Positions 10,762-24,897 of a stretch of DNA of 64,000 nucleotides are shown here, one piece after another. Source of the DNA: Neospora caninum Liverpool (taxonomy: Eukaryota > Apicomplexa > Conoidasida > Eucoccidiorida > Sarcocystidae); NCBI RefSeq assembly GCF_000208865.1, contig NC_018398.1, forward strand, positions 868,001 through 932,000, read 5' to 3'. The stretch's first letter is position 1, and the number at the start of each line of letters is the position of its first letter. A program made the position numbers and the translations under genes. The notes beneath the pieces are model-generated. The model saw only the letters and a program-made list of their open reading frames with translations, made no database searches and was not told the origin of the DNA.

Positions 10762-13700
10762 ATGAAGGAGAGCGAGCCGCGCGGCTTGGCGGGACCCACG
10801 ACCCTCCGGGAGGCAGCGGGTTCCGTGCTCCCTCTCCGCGTTCGAGCGTCAGTCGACAGAAAAATCGACAGTGGAGACTTGTACGACGCACATCAACTTG
10901 TCCGCACGCTCTTCTTCAGGTGAGGCACCGCTGTTTGGACCGTGGTGAAAAAGAGCGACTGGAAAGGTGAGACCGGAAAGTGCCCAGCTTGGCGCGTGTC
11001 CAAAATGGACATCTGCGCCTCCCATTCCAGCGAGGCGTTCGACCGCGACGTTAAGCCAAAGACACACGTCAATAGATGTGTCGAGGCAAATGTACACCGC
11101 GGGCGGCGTTCTTGGTTGGACCTGGCTTCACGTTCGAGCGGTTCTTCCTGTCGCGGCGAAGCCTCAAAAGCAGAAAAGGAGAGCACATGCGCCGCAACCA
11201 CTCCGCGCAAGGGCGCAGCGGAAGGACTGACGATTTCTCGTTGGTTTGCACCTGCGGCGTGTGCGATCGAGTGATGGAGTCAGTGCATCGAAAGGCCTGT
11301 GGAAGGCCCAGCAGACAAGCTCGCGGCGTGTTTTCTTCCGCTTTCTCTTCTCCTTTCTCGTCAGGTTTATGGCCAAGCGCGAATCCACGCAGGCTGTCGA
11401 GCTCTGCCGCGTCTACGGCCTTCGGTTTGCAGGTACGCACTCTTCAGAGGGGAGAGAGCCACCCTGGCATTTGCATGCAGAGGCTGCAGGCGAAACGAAC
11501 CTTCGTCACTGGCAGAGACTTCGCTTATGACCGGTTATACCGTTCCCCGACCCTGCCCCCAGGCTCATGGACATGCGCCTTTTGCAGCAGGGATGACCTC
11601 TGAAGTCAGGTCGTCCTTCTTCGCTGTCCTGGTGTCTCTTTACCGCGTCCCGTCGCCCTCTCGCTCTCTTCTCCCTCGACGGCTTTCTTCGGATATCTCT
11701 ACAGAGTCTTTTCCGTTTTGTTTTGTTTCTGTTTCCGGTGCCTCCTCTCTGTCTGGTTATCGCTCGCGCTCTCCATTGCCATTCGTGCTCGGAGCTGTGG
11801 ACGATGGGGCCGGGGTTCGTCCCGTTTTTCTCTCGCGTGCTCCCCAGGGCTAGACCAGGAGGCCCTCGCCGTCGATTTGGGCATGAACATGCTGACTGCG
11901 TTGGAAGCCAGTCGGCAAGCGGAGGACGGCGCGCCGCCGAGTGACGAGCAGCTCGGGCAGGTGAGAACGGGAAAGATTAGGAGCTCCAGAGAGAGAGACG
12001 CCCGCGATCGAGAGACAGGCCCCGGCGCCAGGCCAGTGCTCAGAGACTGAGAGGCGCAGAAGACGAGAGACGACGCAGGAAGAAAAGGACGCCCGGTACA
12101 CGTGCGTGCCTAGACAGGGAGAAAGAGAGGGGGATGAATGTCGTGTGGACCCGATGCAAGAATCAGAACCAGGGAAGAGATGAAGGACGCTTGAAAAAGC
12201 GGAGAGAAATGGGTTCCCCCCCGGCTGCTGCTACAAAATAGGGAGGCGTCACCTCGCGGTGTCTCCGGCACCTTGCGGCTGTTCGCGTTTCTTCATCTGC
12301 GTCCTTCTGTCGCACTCTTCTGTCTTGGGCGTTCTCCACTTTCCTCGGGAATGCGTGTCTGCCTGCAGGTCATCGAGCTGTTCAACGCCTGCGCAGCAGC
12401 AGGAGGAAAGAAAGGCGTCGACAAATACAAACTCATCAATCGGTGAGGCGTCGCGTTCTTCGCGTGCAGTGTGACTCTGTTTGTTGTGTTCCATGTCTCT
12501 TACAAAAATAAATTTGCATCCGACGTGGCCAGTGGACGATCCAATTGTACGTCCACCCTGGGAATGCGCGCCCTTTGTGGTGTGTTTGGCTTCTCGCTTG
12601 CCGGCTGATTCCGTTTCACGGGTCTTTCTGGGGTCGTCTCCGGGCCCAAATTCGTCCTCTGTTTGGATGGCCTGTTCCTTCGAACCGCTACTGCGTCTCC
12701 TAGCTTCCGCCTGTTGCCCCCGTTACCGTCTTCTTTCCTTTTTTGCCTTCACTGCCGCTTCGTGCGTCTGTTCCCTTGGAGCCCTTCGTCTTTCCAGCGC
12801 TCTCAAATGGTCTCGATCCCCTCAGTCGCCTTTCGGACACGTCCGGCTCCACCGTGCAGCGGCGGAGGCGTACTGGAAGGAACAGCGCTACGGCCTGTGC
12901 CAAGTGAGGAAGAAGACAGTTCGCGGCAACAGACATGCACGCCGCTTCCGACTTTTCACGCCGACAAAGAACCCCCCAAACTGGATTCTGTTTATGGATT
13001 CCGCCTACTGCATGCTGACATATTCACGTGCCGGCATATTCACCTGTCCACACCCCTTTAGACATGCACACATACGTAGGTACCTAGAGAGTGTGACGTG
13101 TGCACGCATGCACATAGAGACGCCTGGGGATGTGCACCTGCATGCCTATGCAAATATGCATGCGCGCGTGGGAATCTGTATCGCGCATGTCTTTGTGTGA
13201 TGGTTCGCATCCAAGCTAAGGCATCCAAGGCGACCGGTGCGTATCGATGCGGCTTTGCTGTAGATGGAGGATCCTCTTTCTTTTTTGCCACGCTGCACGG
13301 CCTCAGGTGCCGTTTTCCTGCCTAGTCGACAAGGCCGCCGCGCTGTGTGGATCTTCGCTTTGCCTGTCATTGCGCCTTTCCGTTTCCAGGGTCATCTGAT
13401 CTACTGTCGAGATCCGGAGGCGCTCTCGCAGATGGTCAGTCCTTGCCCTCAGTTGTCCTCTCTTCACGCCCTGTGACGCACTGGACTGCTTCCTCGTGGT
13501 TTCGTCTCAGGGGAGTCAGATTTCCGGTCGCTTTCTAATCTCTGCGTCACCGTTTCCTCTTATCCTTTTTCGTCTCCCGGCTTCCTTCTATTCGCCTTTC
13601 TCCCTCTTCGGGCCTATCCAGTGTCGCTTTATCTGTGTCCGATTCCTTCCTGTATCGCCTCCCTAGCGTCGCCCCCCGTCTCTGTTCTCTCCGGGTACCC

Positions 13701-14636
13701 TTCCTTCGTCTCATCTTTGTTGCTTCTCACTCTGCGCTGGGGCATTGCTTCTTCCCGCGCTCCGTCGGGTATCTTAGTGACACAACTGTGTGTTGTGTCG
13801 CCGCGGTTTCGTTTCTCTCGTCTCTCTCCTAGAGCACACGGAGAACTCTGTGGCAGCCTTGCTCTCGAAATCCTGCGTCTCTCTCAATCGTCACTCCTCT
13901 CGGCTTCCACGCTTCGCCCCTTTCCCTTCTCGCCGAGGTCGAGGCAGCGCAGCAGCAAACGAGGGCCTGCAGAAAGCATGCGTTTCCCATTTTCTTTCAG
14001 GTGAAGGAGTGGCAGGCGGCGGGGTACTTGAGCGAGCGGCCGTTCTTCTGGCTGCGCCTCATCCTCATCCTTCTCTGCCTACGCGACACAGAGACTGCCG
14101 AGAAAGTCCTTGGCGGCTCAGGGGAAAATTGGGACTCTTCGGAGGTAGGGCAAGACAGCATGTTCGGAGTGTGTCCCGAAGGCTTCGCTAACGAATCGGA
14201 TGTGTCTCGGCGTTCTCTCTTCGGTCGCGTTTCCTCCGATTTCTCTTCTCATCTCTCGCGTGTGTCTCCTGCGGTCTTGTGAGTCAGCCACTGCTTCGTC
14301 ACCATCGGGCTTTTCTTTCTACTTTTGCCTGCATTCGTGCCGTGCCTCCGCGCCGCCTTGCGACCTTTTGGGCCTTGTCTCTTCCTCGCCTCGCAGGTGC
14401 CTGCGCCGCTTCAGCTGGCCTATCTTCTGGTCTGCGCATGCAAGTACAAGAGCGGGAAACTTTTCGACCTTTTGAAGCAAAAGTACCACCTCGTTCTTCG
14501 ACGTGACGAAACGTTTGCCAAGTACATGGACGAGATCGAGAAACGGACCATCGGAAGAATCCAGAGACCGAGCGTGGGCCTCGCGTCTCTGTTCTCCTCG
14601 CTCATGGCGAGCCTGTCTGCTGACGATGAGTCGTAG
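10762..14636 (+). CDS. GET4: GET4/TRC35-like subunit of the tail-anchored protein insertion pathway
   Basis: Eight exons with consistent phases encode 315 residues: 10762-10919, 11365-11432, 11848-11960, 12369-12442, 12798-12903, 13390-13434, 14001-14144, 14397-14636 (stop TAG 14634-14636). Get4 is the alpha-helical cytosolic scaffold that bridges the Get3 ATPase to Get5/Ubl4A, and in animals to BAG6, for delivery of tail-anchored proteins to the ER. Family hallmarks: the N-terminal GDLYDAHQLVRTLFFRFMAK, matching the EGNYYEAHQMYRTLFFRY block of Get4; ALKW then an AEAYWKEQ helix (family LxLWKEQNY); and a C-terminal block with LRRDETFAKYMDEI followed by GLASLFSSLMASL, equivalent to the LRRDPxYxxYLDxIG and GGLLGNLLxSLM segments. 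Length is close to the roughly 310-330 residue norm. Start chosen because it lies directly before the first conserved helix. The 45-nt exon 6 is unusually small. Divergent from the CKS-domain gene. Confidence 0.87.
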
Positions 14637-15729
14637 AGAGAAAAGGGACAGACAGGGTTACCAGAGGTGAAGAAAGCTCCGCCGCTTGCTGTATCGCATA
14701 CGGTTTGTCGTCTCCAGCTTCAGCGTATTGCCTCTCCCCGCGTTTTTTCGCCGGCGTTTTTTTGTCACGCTTCTTTCCCGGTCGCCGGCGACGGGGGGGA
14801 GACTGATTGCGGGCGCCGTCAGGCGTCTCTGCGTTTTCTTATTTCCTTCTGTGCGGAACGAAAGGACCGCCAATTCTCTAGGGCCCCACAAAAGGACCTG
14901 GCGCCTTCTCGTGGGCCCCACATCTATAGCATCTACACGTGTGTGGATTCTCGCATGCACAGACATATATAGACTTCATTGCATGCATTCCGAGGATCCT
15001 GGATGTGTAGATTTCCGTCTGTGCGTGACGGGAGATCAGCGGAGAGTGGAGGAAGCGAACAAGGGTTGGCCGCGCGTCTGTTCGAGTCTCGTGGTCGGGT
15101 CTTCTTTTCAACGCTTGTTTCTTGCTGCACTGGGTAGCCACTGGCAAGGCCTTCCACGAGGCGCTGGTTGCGTGAGGCCGATACTCAGCGAGGAAGACAG
15201 AGGACACAGCCGCATTTAGAAAGCAGATTCGAGAGGCAGAGATCGAATGCTACTTTCAAACACCAGAACTGGTTTCTCTGGCAAAAAAGTTGGGAAAAGA
15301 CGCGGGTCCCAGGGCCCGCGGAAAAACTCTGTTCTGCACAAAACGGTTTCTACGCTCCAACGGCGCAGAAAGACCCGTGGAAAGGAACTTGCAGTCGGTC
15401 TTCCGCTTACTGAGAAGGGAAGACGGAAGGCGGCATCTACCCGGGAGAGTCTGTTTCGAGCGAGCGAGAGATACGTAGCCGAGACTCACGGGCCTCGCAG
15501 TGTACAGCCCTTCGACGCACAGGAGAAAGCGCGAGTCGAGTCAAGTGAAACGAGCAGAACTTCTTTACGCCTCCCTCACGGAAAGCACTTTCTCTCCACG
15601 CACGTGACACCAGACAAAGTTTCTCCCGTATTAACGAAACACACCGCACGCACCACTCCGCATGCGGACGTGCCTCTCTCTGCGCGAGGAGGCGCGTGAA
15701 TCCACGCCCCCTTCCCCAGCCCCCGTGTT
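14637..15729. other. Convergent 3' flanks of GET4 and the cNMP-receptor gene
   Basis: GET4 ends at 14636 on plus and the next gene ends at 15730 on minus, so this 1.1 kb holds both 3' UTRs and terminators. No additional gene is supported. Confidence 0.55.
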
Positions 15730-16583
15730 CTATGCGTCCTCGTCCGAGGACGGTGGCGAAGGCAACAGGGTCTCCTCGTCGAAGAAGACGGAGTTCTTTT
15801 TCATCCCGACCGATTTGCCCGAGGTTGTCCGGAGAGCCGATTTCTTCGGCGCGGCGCTGAGAGGCGGTGGCCGATGAATGATTTCCGGGTCCTGGGCCAT
15901 GGCCCAGCGCGCCTCCGACTCTTCTTCTTCGTCGCCGCCTCCCTTCTTCTCGCCCTCGCCTTCGCTGTTGCCCACTTCGCGGATCTTCGCGTACTGCAAC
16001 AGGGCCAACGAGCTCTTCCGCGTACGTTTCTTCTCGAACTGGTCGCCGGGGCTGAAGCCACCACCAGCCGCCGCGGCCGCCGCAGGCGAAGCCGACGCGC
16101 TGTCCTCGCCTTCCTTTGGATCGGTGGTCGCCACGTCCTGGCGCTTGTACAGTGACTCCGCACGCTCGATCTGGACACGGCGGACGCACGCGGGCGCAAC
16201 AGGCAGAGAGGCAAAACGCAAAAAGTGAACAGCCTCGCGCGCAACCTCCAGACGGACCGTGAGTCTCAAATATACGCAGGACTACGGTCGACAGTGACAG
16301 AAAAGAGACACGGACACGGGGCGGAGAAAGGGACGGTTCATCGCGGAGGACTAGAGGAGTGGAAAAGACACAAGAACGCAAGGGACGAGACACGGATTCT
16401 TTCCCTTTGATCGCTGTTCCCCGCAACATACCCCAGCGATCCCGCCTTCTCTGCACCCCACACAGATCGAACGCCATGCAGATATCGGAACACAACTGTG
16501 CACGCCTACGGAATAATGCACAGGCCGCGCTCTGCCTATTTTTATTCAGATATATATATATATATATATATATGCAGATACGT

Positions 16584-16634
<51 letters not shown>

Positions 16635-19600
16635 TGAGTACGTATCGAGGAACGCTTGGCTGTGGAGTTCGGCAGGTGTGGGCCACCTGTTTAGTTGTAT
16701 GCGCGTGTCTCGTTGCGCCTCTGTGGCGGGATATTCAGCTAAGGAATGGAGCCGAGAGCCCTTTGGCTGTCTCTGGAGTGTCTCGAGTGTGTTGCTCTAC
16801 GGCGGTGACTTACCATTTTCCCTTTGACTCTCCCGAGGACTCTCTCGAAGCTGCCTTTGTCGAGACAGAAAAGGGTGAGGTCGGTCGCGGCGATGATTGA
16901 GGCCGTTCGCCGTTGGTTTTTGATCACGGCCATTTCGCCAAAATAGACGCCAGCTTGGAGGCGGCCCAGCTCGATGGGTTCCTGGCCCGCACCCATGGGC
17001 TTCAACATGGTGATTTCGCCCTTGAAGATGAAGCAAAACATGTCCCCAGCCATCCCTGCGCGGAAGACTGTCTGGTGCGGCGAGAAGGTCTCGATTTTGC
17101 ATGCGGCCGCGACGTGCAGGATCTCCGTGTCAGACATGTCTTTGATGATCGGCACCGACTTGAGGAAGTGTTCGATAACCGGTACGACTGCGCGGCGCGC
17201 CTCCAGCATGTCCCGAATCAAGTCGTGGTACGTGTCGCGCTCCAACACCCACAAAACGCTGTTGTCGACTTCCGTGACGAGCGAAGCTGTCAGCGGCGTG
17301 TCGTTGACCAACTCCGACAGGCCGAAACACTCGTCTGGACCCACAACCCCGATCTCGCTCTCGCCAAATAGCCCCTGCAGAAAACAGCGACAGGAACACG
17401 AGACGCACCGCGAAAAAGAAATAAGAAACGTACACGGCGCCACAGAGAGACCGACGCTGCATGCACTCCTCGCGGGAGACAGTGAACGCGAAACAGGAAA
17501 GGCGAGGGGGGGAGGCAGGAGAGACACCTTTCAGGGAAAGGAGAGCCCAGCGCGTTCCGCTTTGTGGGCATGCATCTTCGGAGCGGTTCGGAGCGTTCAC
17601 GCCGGCTGCCTCCCTTGGTTTGTTTCGCGTCCAAGGCTCCTGTTCTTCTCTGGTGTTCCGCTCGCGTCGTGGGTCTCTCTGTGTTTTGCCTTTAACGAAA
17701 CCCGCGTCTTTTTTTCCTCGTTGTTCCCGCTCCGCCGTTCAGCAGTCTCTGCCGCAAAAAGGCGCGCGCAGCCGGGGTGAGGGCCTCCACGACCTCTCTC
17801 GTTCTCTTGCATGTGTGGGCAAAGAGGTGCGTCGACCTAGCCGTGCAAGTCGCCTTTCCCCGCTGCCATTCCATGCCGTGCCGCGGGTTGTTTTATGTTA
17901 CGCTAGCCAGGTGGGATCATACTAACACGGCGAGAAGGGAAGTGTGTTTCACAGGTATATATATATATATATATATACATAAAAGATATATTGTAAATAT
18001 ATGTTTAGGCCAGAACTTCCCTGCCTTTGCGTTCGTCACGTTCCCTCTTTTCTCTACATCGCCCACCCCCGATGGCCTTACCGCCTGGACGATTTTGAAC
18101 TCTCCCCACGCACAGAAGACCATGCAGGCTTCGTCGCCAGCTTCCATGACGCGGACCCCTTTCGTCAGGCATTCTCGCCTCATGGTCGAGGCGACGTATC
18201 TGAGCTGGAGGAGCTGGAGGTACATGAAGCCCTCTTTCTTCACCAGAACTTCGACGAGACGCTTCGTGCAAGTGGGGTACGCGCGGTGATCATCGCGCTG
18301 GACAATGGCCATGTCCTCCCACTTGAGCGCCTCCTTGATCTTCTCCTCGTCGCCTTGGGTGGTCAGATTGTTCGCCGACTTCTCGTTTTCGTCGTCGCTG
18401 CCGCTGCCTCCGAAGAAGTTCCACAGTCGCGTCCCAAACGACGCATGCTCCTCCTCCTTCGCGGCGGCTTCTTCGGCAGTCAGCTCGCCTGAAAGGGAAG
18501 ACGCGAAAACGGACCAGGGGTATGCGCGCCGACGACACACAGACAGGCGACGCCCGCTAGCCCTACGCCACAGGGGCGCAGAAACGTCAGGAAAAGGGAG
18601 CGAAGCCAGACAAAGGCACAGCCCTCAGCGCTACCCGGCCAGAGCTCCAGAAACTGCCCTCTCCGGAGCTTCGGAACACACGCGACGAGGGCACTTTGCA
18701 TAGGAAAGAACGGGAAAATGAATCGGCGGGAGACGCAAGGAAGCCGAGGGGAAAAAGAGGCGTGGAGGAGCCTGGTCACACTCGGCTTTCCGCCGCACTG
18801 CGCTTCCGCTGGCGATTCCCGTGCAAGGCAGAACTGGCCTACGGCTCCGCCATGAAGAAGGACAGCGGAGAAGAGTGGAGACGAACGGACAGGAGAAGAG
18901 GAGACAGACAGAGGCGACACAGAGAGGCAAACCGCGCGGCGGAGCGGCTGAAAACAACACGTGAGCAGCCGGGACCACACACGGAGCGGCCACACGGGAC
19001 GGGGCTCCAGAAGGACGAGACAGAAGGGGAGAGCACAGACCTATGGGGAAGAAACCGAGCAGACACACACGCGCTGGAAGAAAAAAACAAAAGAACCGGA
19101 AACAGGGACGTGCGTCGTGTCTGAGAGCTCGGTTACCTGCCATATAGCTACAAATGATCCTGGTGTGCATGTGGCCTGTTTGCGCCCTGAGCAAGAGAAA
19201 GGGAAGAGAAAAACGGTACAGCCATCAACCGGGAAAATCGCCCTTGCGAAAGCGGTGCATGCAAGGACTCTGAACCCTGAATCTGGGTCCCAACCCGCGG
19301 CGTCGTCTAGACGTCGCTCGTGAGGTAGACTGAAATGCAGTCAGGGGTTGGGGCAGTGGTTCGGTATATAGAAGGACAGTAATTGTTGTAGGTACTGCTA
19401 TTCCACACGCGTTCGGTCTAATGCCTCGCTGAATAGATCACACGGGACTTCGGGTACCTTACGATAGATCACACACATGGCACCCACACGATTCGAGGAA
19501 CCTCCACCCTCCAGGACGCGAGCTCACCGTGTGCCCCGAGAGGCCACACACGGTAAGACACTCACGCGGATACGGAAACGACGGAACACCACTTGAGGTA

Positions 19601-20847
19601 CGCTCCATGCATATCTGTCCATCTGATGCTCTAACTTCCTATCCATATATATATATATATATATACATTTATATGTGTGGACATATGCCGACATTCGAGC
19701 ACTGCATAGGTCTTGCGTGGAGGTGTGGGCGCCGCATCGAGAATCGACGAACGCATCGAATCCAAGAAACGGGAACGGTGCGTTCGCCTATGGAGTGCAT
19801 GCGTTGCTGAAGAATGGGTGTCCTCTTGAGGAGCCCTGAGCGACAGCCCCAAAAACGGGAACGGAATCTTACTTGTCCAACTCCGTCCAGATCGACTTGG
19901 CATTCTCCTCGGACACGCCTGCCGCTTCTGCCACTCTGAATTCAAGCAAGGCAAAAAGCCCCAAGAGTCTTGAACGTCCATGAACGGCGGTGGACGTCTT
20001 TCGTACGTCGTTTTCATCCCCTGTCTGCCGTCATCCATGAGGCAAGGTGCCCCCACCTCTAAGCACCGCTGTCTTCCCTTCTCGCTAGCAGTCACCGGAT
20101 GACGACCTCCCGATAGACCACCTCTTCCCTATACAGTACCACATATCTCTCTCTCTCTATATATGTATATGTATGCATATGTGTGAATAGATCCACACAC
20201 GAGGCACGTCTCTGTGTGGGTTCGTTGTCGGGAGCCCCTTGTGTCTTGACTGACTTGATGAAGTTTTCCTCTGTGCACTCCTCGCCAGCAGAGAGGTTTG
20301 CGACTGCCTTGAATGCTTTTCGGGATCCGCCGAAGATCTCCACCCATCGCAGGTTGATTTCGGCCTTGGTCAGTTGATCTTTCTTGTCGATGTTTCGGTA
20401 CAAGTTGCCCACAGTCAGAGTCCCTTTCAAGGGTTGGCACAGGTCGTCAAACAAAATCTGGATGTCTTTCTTTTTCAGCGACTGCACTCTCAGGTCCCGC
20501 ACAAACTCCGCGAATTCCTGAAAAGGCAGAAAACACACGCAGACGCTTTGTCTACTCCAGGCAAACAGCTGCACTCGAAAAGAAGAAAGAACCAAGTGCC
20601 CGATTTGTGTCCATCTCGCCGCCTCAAAAATCGCACAGACACCTCGGGCGCACACAGGCCCTGGCTGCCTTGCAAACGTAAGAGAGAAACATGCCGAACC
20701 GCGACCCAATTCAGATCAGGTGAGACGCCGTTTTCGGCACATATGCATGTCCTCTTCTTTGACATTTTTGTATACATGTGTGTTTGCAGGCTTGCCTGTC
20801 TCATAGCATCATGCAAGCATGTCTCTATGTGCGTAGGGGCTTGACTG

Positions 20848-20878
<31 letters not shown>

Positions 20879-22365
20879 GTGTTTGTTGTATTCCGTGCGC
20901 ACGCTGAATGCAGTCGACATTTGAGACCAGTGTCCCCCTGTTTGCCGGAGTGAATATGGCGTTTCACGACAGAGCCAATCGCCGCAAGGCCATCAGAGCG
21001 AACGCAACGAGATGGAGAGACAGGCGAAAACAGGTGGATACAAACACGCGTCGGCTTGGCTTCCTCAACTCTGCGTTTCCAAGAGGCATGCGCGGTTCTC
21101 TCCTTTCGCATCCTGCAGGCTGTCACCGCAGAATCGGAGACTATCGAGGAGGAAAAGGAACGCAGAGGTAGCGACATCGGGATACAGCGGGGCGACAGGC
21201 ATTTCCGCTGCTTACATCGAAGTCGACGTTTTCCGAGTTGTTTCCGTCGATTTGCTGGAAGGCCTGGGCGATCGATCCGTATTTGTTTTTCAGGGTTCCG
21301 CGCACGAGATCGCGGATTTCGCCGACTCGATCTTCCACGGGGACTTGCTCGGTCGCATCCTCGCCGTCGTCTTTGTCCTTCTTCTTCTTCTTTTTCTTCT
21401 TGTCTTTTTTCTTCTCGTCCTCTTCCTTCTTCTCGTCCCTCTCGGCCTGTTCATCTTCTTCTTCTTCTTCCCATCCCTCACCGCTCGCCGACTGGGCCGC
21501 CGCGGCTGCTGCGAGCAGCGCCGCGCCCCCTGCGAGCGACATGCGTCGTTTTGCCTGGCTTTTCGTCCCCTTTTTCTTCGTGGACTCGTCCCCCTCCTCT
21601 CTCTCCTCTTTCTTCTTCTTGTTCTTCTTCTCTGCACCCTCCGCGCCTGCGGCCCAGGCCACCTCGCCCGTGCTCTCCGGCTCTCCACTTTTTCTGCGCG
21701 AACCGTCCCCCGCGGCGCCATGCTCTCCCGGGGCGCCTTCGCCGGCCTTGGCTTTCTCGTCCCCGCTGGCTGTGTCGCCTGCGGTCGCCTCGCTTTTCTT
21801 CTTGCCTATTCCGCTGTTCTTCCGCTCCTTCTTCTTGTTGTACATCTCTTTCTCCCTGTCCAGGTCGATCGTGCCGCAAAACGCACCGCCCGGTTCCTCG
21901 TCTTCCTCCTCGGCCTTCCCGCTCGACGCCGAGGGATCGTAGAACGCACCTTGCTCCCCCGCCTCGACTAGCCAGTCGGGGATCTCTTCCTGCTTCGACG
22001 CGCCGTACTTGGACTCTGCTTGCTGAAGAAACTCGTCTGAAAGAGCTCCGAGATGCACCTGAAAGTCGCTCCTAGTCAGCGACAAAAGCTGCAGAACGGA
22101 CGAGACAAAACACAAAGGCGCACGTGCGCAGGAGACGTCCGCGCGCCGTCTAGGAAGGCGCCGGCGTGACAAGCGGAAAAAGCCACAGTGCTGACCATAG
22201 CCACGCGCGGCGCGAACGACCCAGGAACTGCACACGCAGATCGGCTGCATCAAACATACCTCATCGCGCTCCGTACACACACACACACGTAGATATATAC
22301 ATATATATACATATATATACATATATATACATATATATACATATACATATATATATACATATATA

Positions 22366-22425
<60 letters not shown>

Positions 22426-22502
22426 CACGAGCATGAATGCGCGTCTGCGTCGACGTTAACCTACACGCATCCGCGTACAGAAACACATGCGTATAATGAC
22501 TC

Positions 22503-22534
<32 letters not shown>

Positions 22535-24854
22535 ATGACGTGTGACTACGAACTGTGTTCTCCTTTCGAGCTGTAGATAGAGAGGTCAGAAGTTGAGGTT
22601 TACTTTGACGTCGGTTTTGGCGACGCAGCTGGCTGTTCTGGGCTGTTCGTTCAGGAAAGCGATTTCTCCCAAGTATTCGCCGGCGTGAAGGACGACAATC
22701 TCGACGGGGGCGTCGTCGACGACCTTTTGCACAGAGACATCTCCAGAGAAAATGATGTAAAAGTTCTCGGCGAGGGTGCCCTCGTGGATAATGACTTCGC
22801 GCTCCTGGTAGCACTCCACCTGAACATGTACACACACACACACACACGCAGCCAGCGCAGACCGAGCAACGAGGCCAGCGCGTGAAGGCGTGCGAGAGAA
22901 GACCCGCGAAGAAAGGCAGAGTCGAGACATCCAGCAACGTCACGAGCGAACGGGGAGAAGACACGATTAAGAAAGAGCAAGAGAGACTAAGGAAGCAAGG
23001 GAGATTAAGGAAGCAAAAAGGACATTAAGAAAGGCAGAGGAGAATAGGCGAGGAAGAGGAAGTCGGCACTCGAGAGTTTAAGAGGAGAACAGAGAAGGGT
23101 TTAGAAGACAGAAAGGCATGCAGGAAAGAGCAAGACGCCAGCACAGGAAGACTCCAGACAGGTGGACGTGCGAGAGAGCGTTTCTTCTTTTCCCCCTCTT
23201 CCAACGCGCAGAATGCCAGCGACAAGCAAAAGACGCCGGCACGGTGCAGGCATCTCGCGCTTGACGGGTTCGGTTCCTTTCCGACGCAAAATATCCCTTC
23301 GTTTTGCCCGCCGCTTGAGTGGAAACGCAGCGGAGAGCGACGCGCATGCACGGCTTTTTCTCCTTGTCCTTCTGAGATGCCCCGCACGAATTCCCGATTC
23401 CCGCTGTTCGAAAGAAGACGCTGCTCTCTTCGCTGGAACGAGGGAGAAAAAGATTGGAAAGAACCTCTCCGGTTCGTGAACCGGCGAACAGAAAACCTGG
23501 CTGGGGGCGCTACCCCCGTCAGTTGCTGCAGGTTTCGAAGGCATCTTGGTGGCATGAGAGGCGGTCGCTTCCCCCGTACGTTCTTTGGCATTCATTGTAG
23601 CGAGTGTGAAAAAGTGGGGGTGTACCTTAAACGCTCTAGCCAGCGCCTGGAGGGCGTCCTCATCCAACATGTTGATGACGGGAACCTTCACCAGCAAGTT
23701 CATGATGTGTCCGTAGTCTGCTGTCGGCTAAAGAGAAAAGCACGAAAAACGAAACAAGCATATGGAATCGCTCAAGAGATGTTCAGGAGAGAGACGTGGC
23801 CCTACCGATGGGTCTGGACACAAGAGACAAATACATGCAGGCGCTACCTGCTGGGAAGACGGCCTGCGTACCTGAGCTCGCTCTTGGTCATCGGTTTTCA
23901 GTTGAAAGGTTGCTTGGCGTTTCAGCGTCTCTTGCTCGTACTGCGCTTGAGCGTACTCCGTGAATGCGGGGTAGTAATCTTCCAAGAGCTCCCTGAACTT
24001 CTCCCCCGTCAACGAGTACAACTAGGGGAAAGCACAGCACCCAGCTCACAACAAAAACCGCGGAAGCTAGAATCGAATGATAGACCTATAGTACGCAGAT
24101 ACGCGTAGGAATATATATATATATATATACGTTTATGCATCCATGCATGCATGTAGATATGGATTGCCATACCATACAAGTACGTGTCCATATATACACC
24201 GTAACAAATACATGCAGATATACATATATATATATATATATATATATGTACACGCATATACACATGTATTTGTGGCATATTTATGTTGACGCCGCTGTGG
24301 CGGCGCAAATTTGGCAGTGAAGGCTTCACCCGAGCAGCTGGTGATCAGCGAGATAAGAGCGATGCAGTGCATCTCCAAACACACGCTGCTTCGATACATT
24401 TAAAATGTATATGCTTGAATATCTCGTATGTGTCCATGTACATGCAAAGTGAAGTGATCCAGCATTTGAAACGAGAAGTGTGCGCATGCATGGCAGCCTG
24501 TGGGACTGCTGTACCTGCACGGGGGACTTGGCAGTGATGTAGCAGCCTCGCGGTTCATTTTTGATGATGGACATCTCTCCAAAGTAACATGTCGAGTTGT
24601 ACTCCTGGATTTTCCGGAACGGTTTCCCTGTATGCCAGAGTATGGTAGTAGAACCGCACAGTTTTTACCGATGCCATCCGTTCACAGTTTATCAGATGTA
24701 CCTTTCCGAAACGCCAGGCAAAGCTAAATACATGTAGATATATGCAATGGTGCACTATTACAGATATATCTAAATTTAAGCATATCTTCTATCTACATAT
24801 ACAAAAATATTTACACTGAACGGCGGGCATGTACATGTGCGTGTACAATTACGC

Positions 24855-24897
<43 letters not shown>

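Noticed and set aside
15437..16495. Minus-strand frame of 352 codons, Arg/Gly-rich
   Set aside because: Out-of-frame shadow of the last exon of the cNMP gene. It crosses that exon's splice acceptor and does not join any CNBD exon in phase.
21012..22075. Long plus-strand frames (319 and 339 codons), apparently membrane-like or Arg/Pro/Ser-rich
   Set aside because: Antisense of the Lys/Glu linker exon (exon 21). The hydrophobic runs are complements of Lys/Glu codons.
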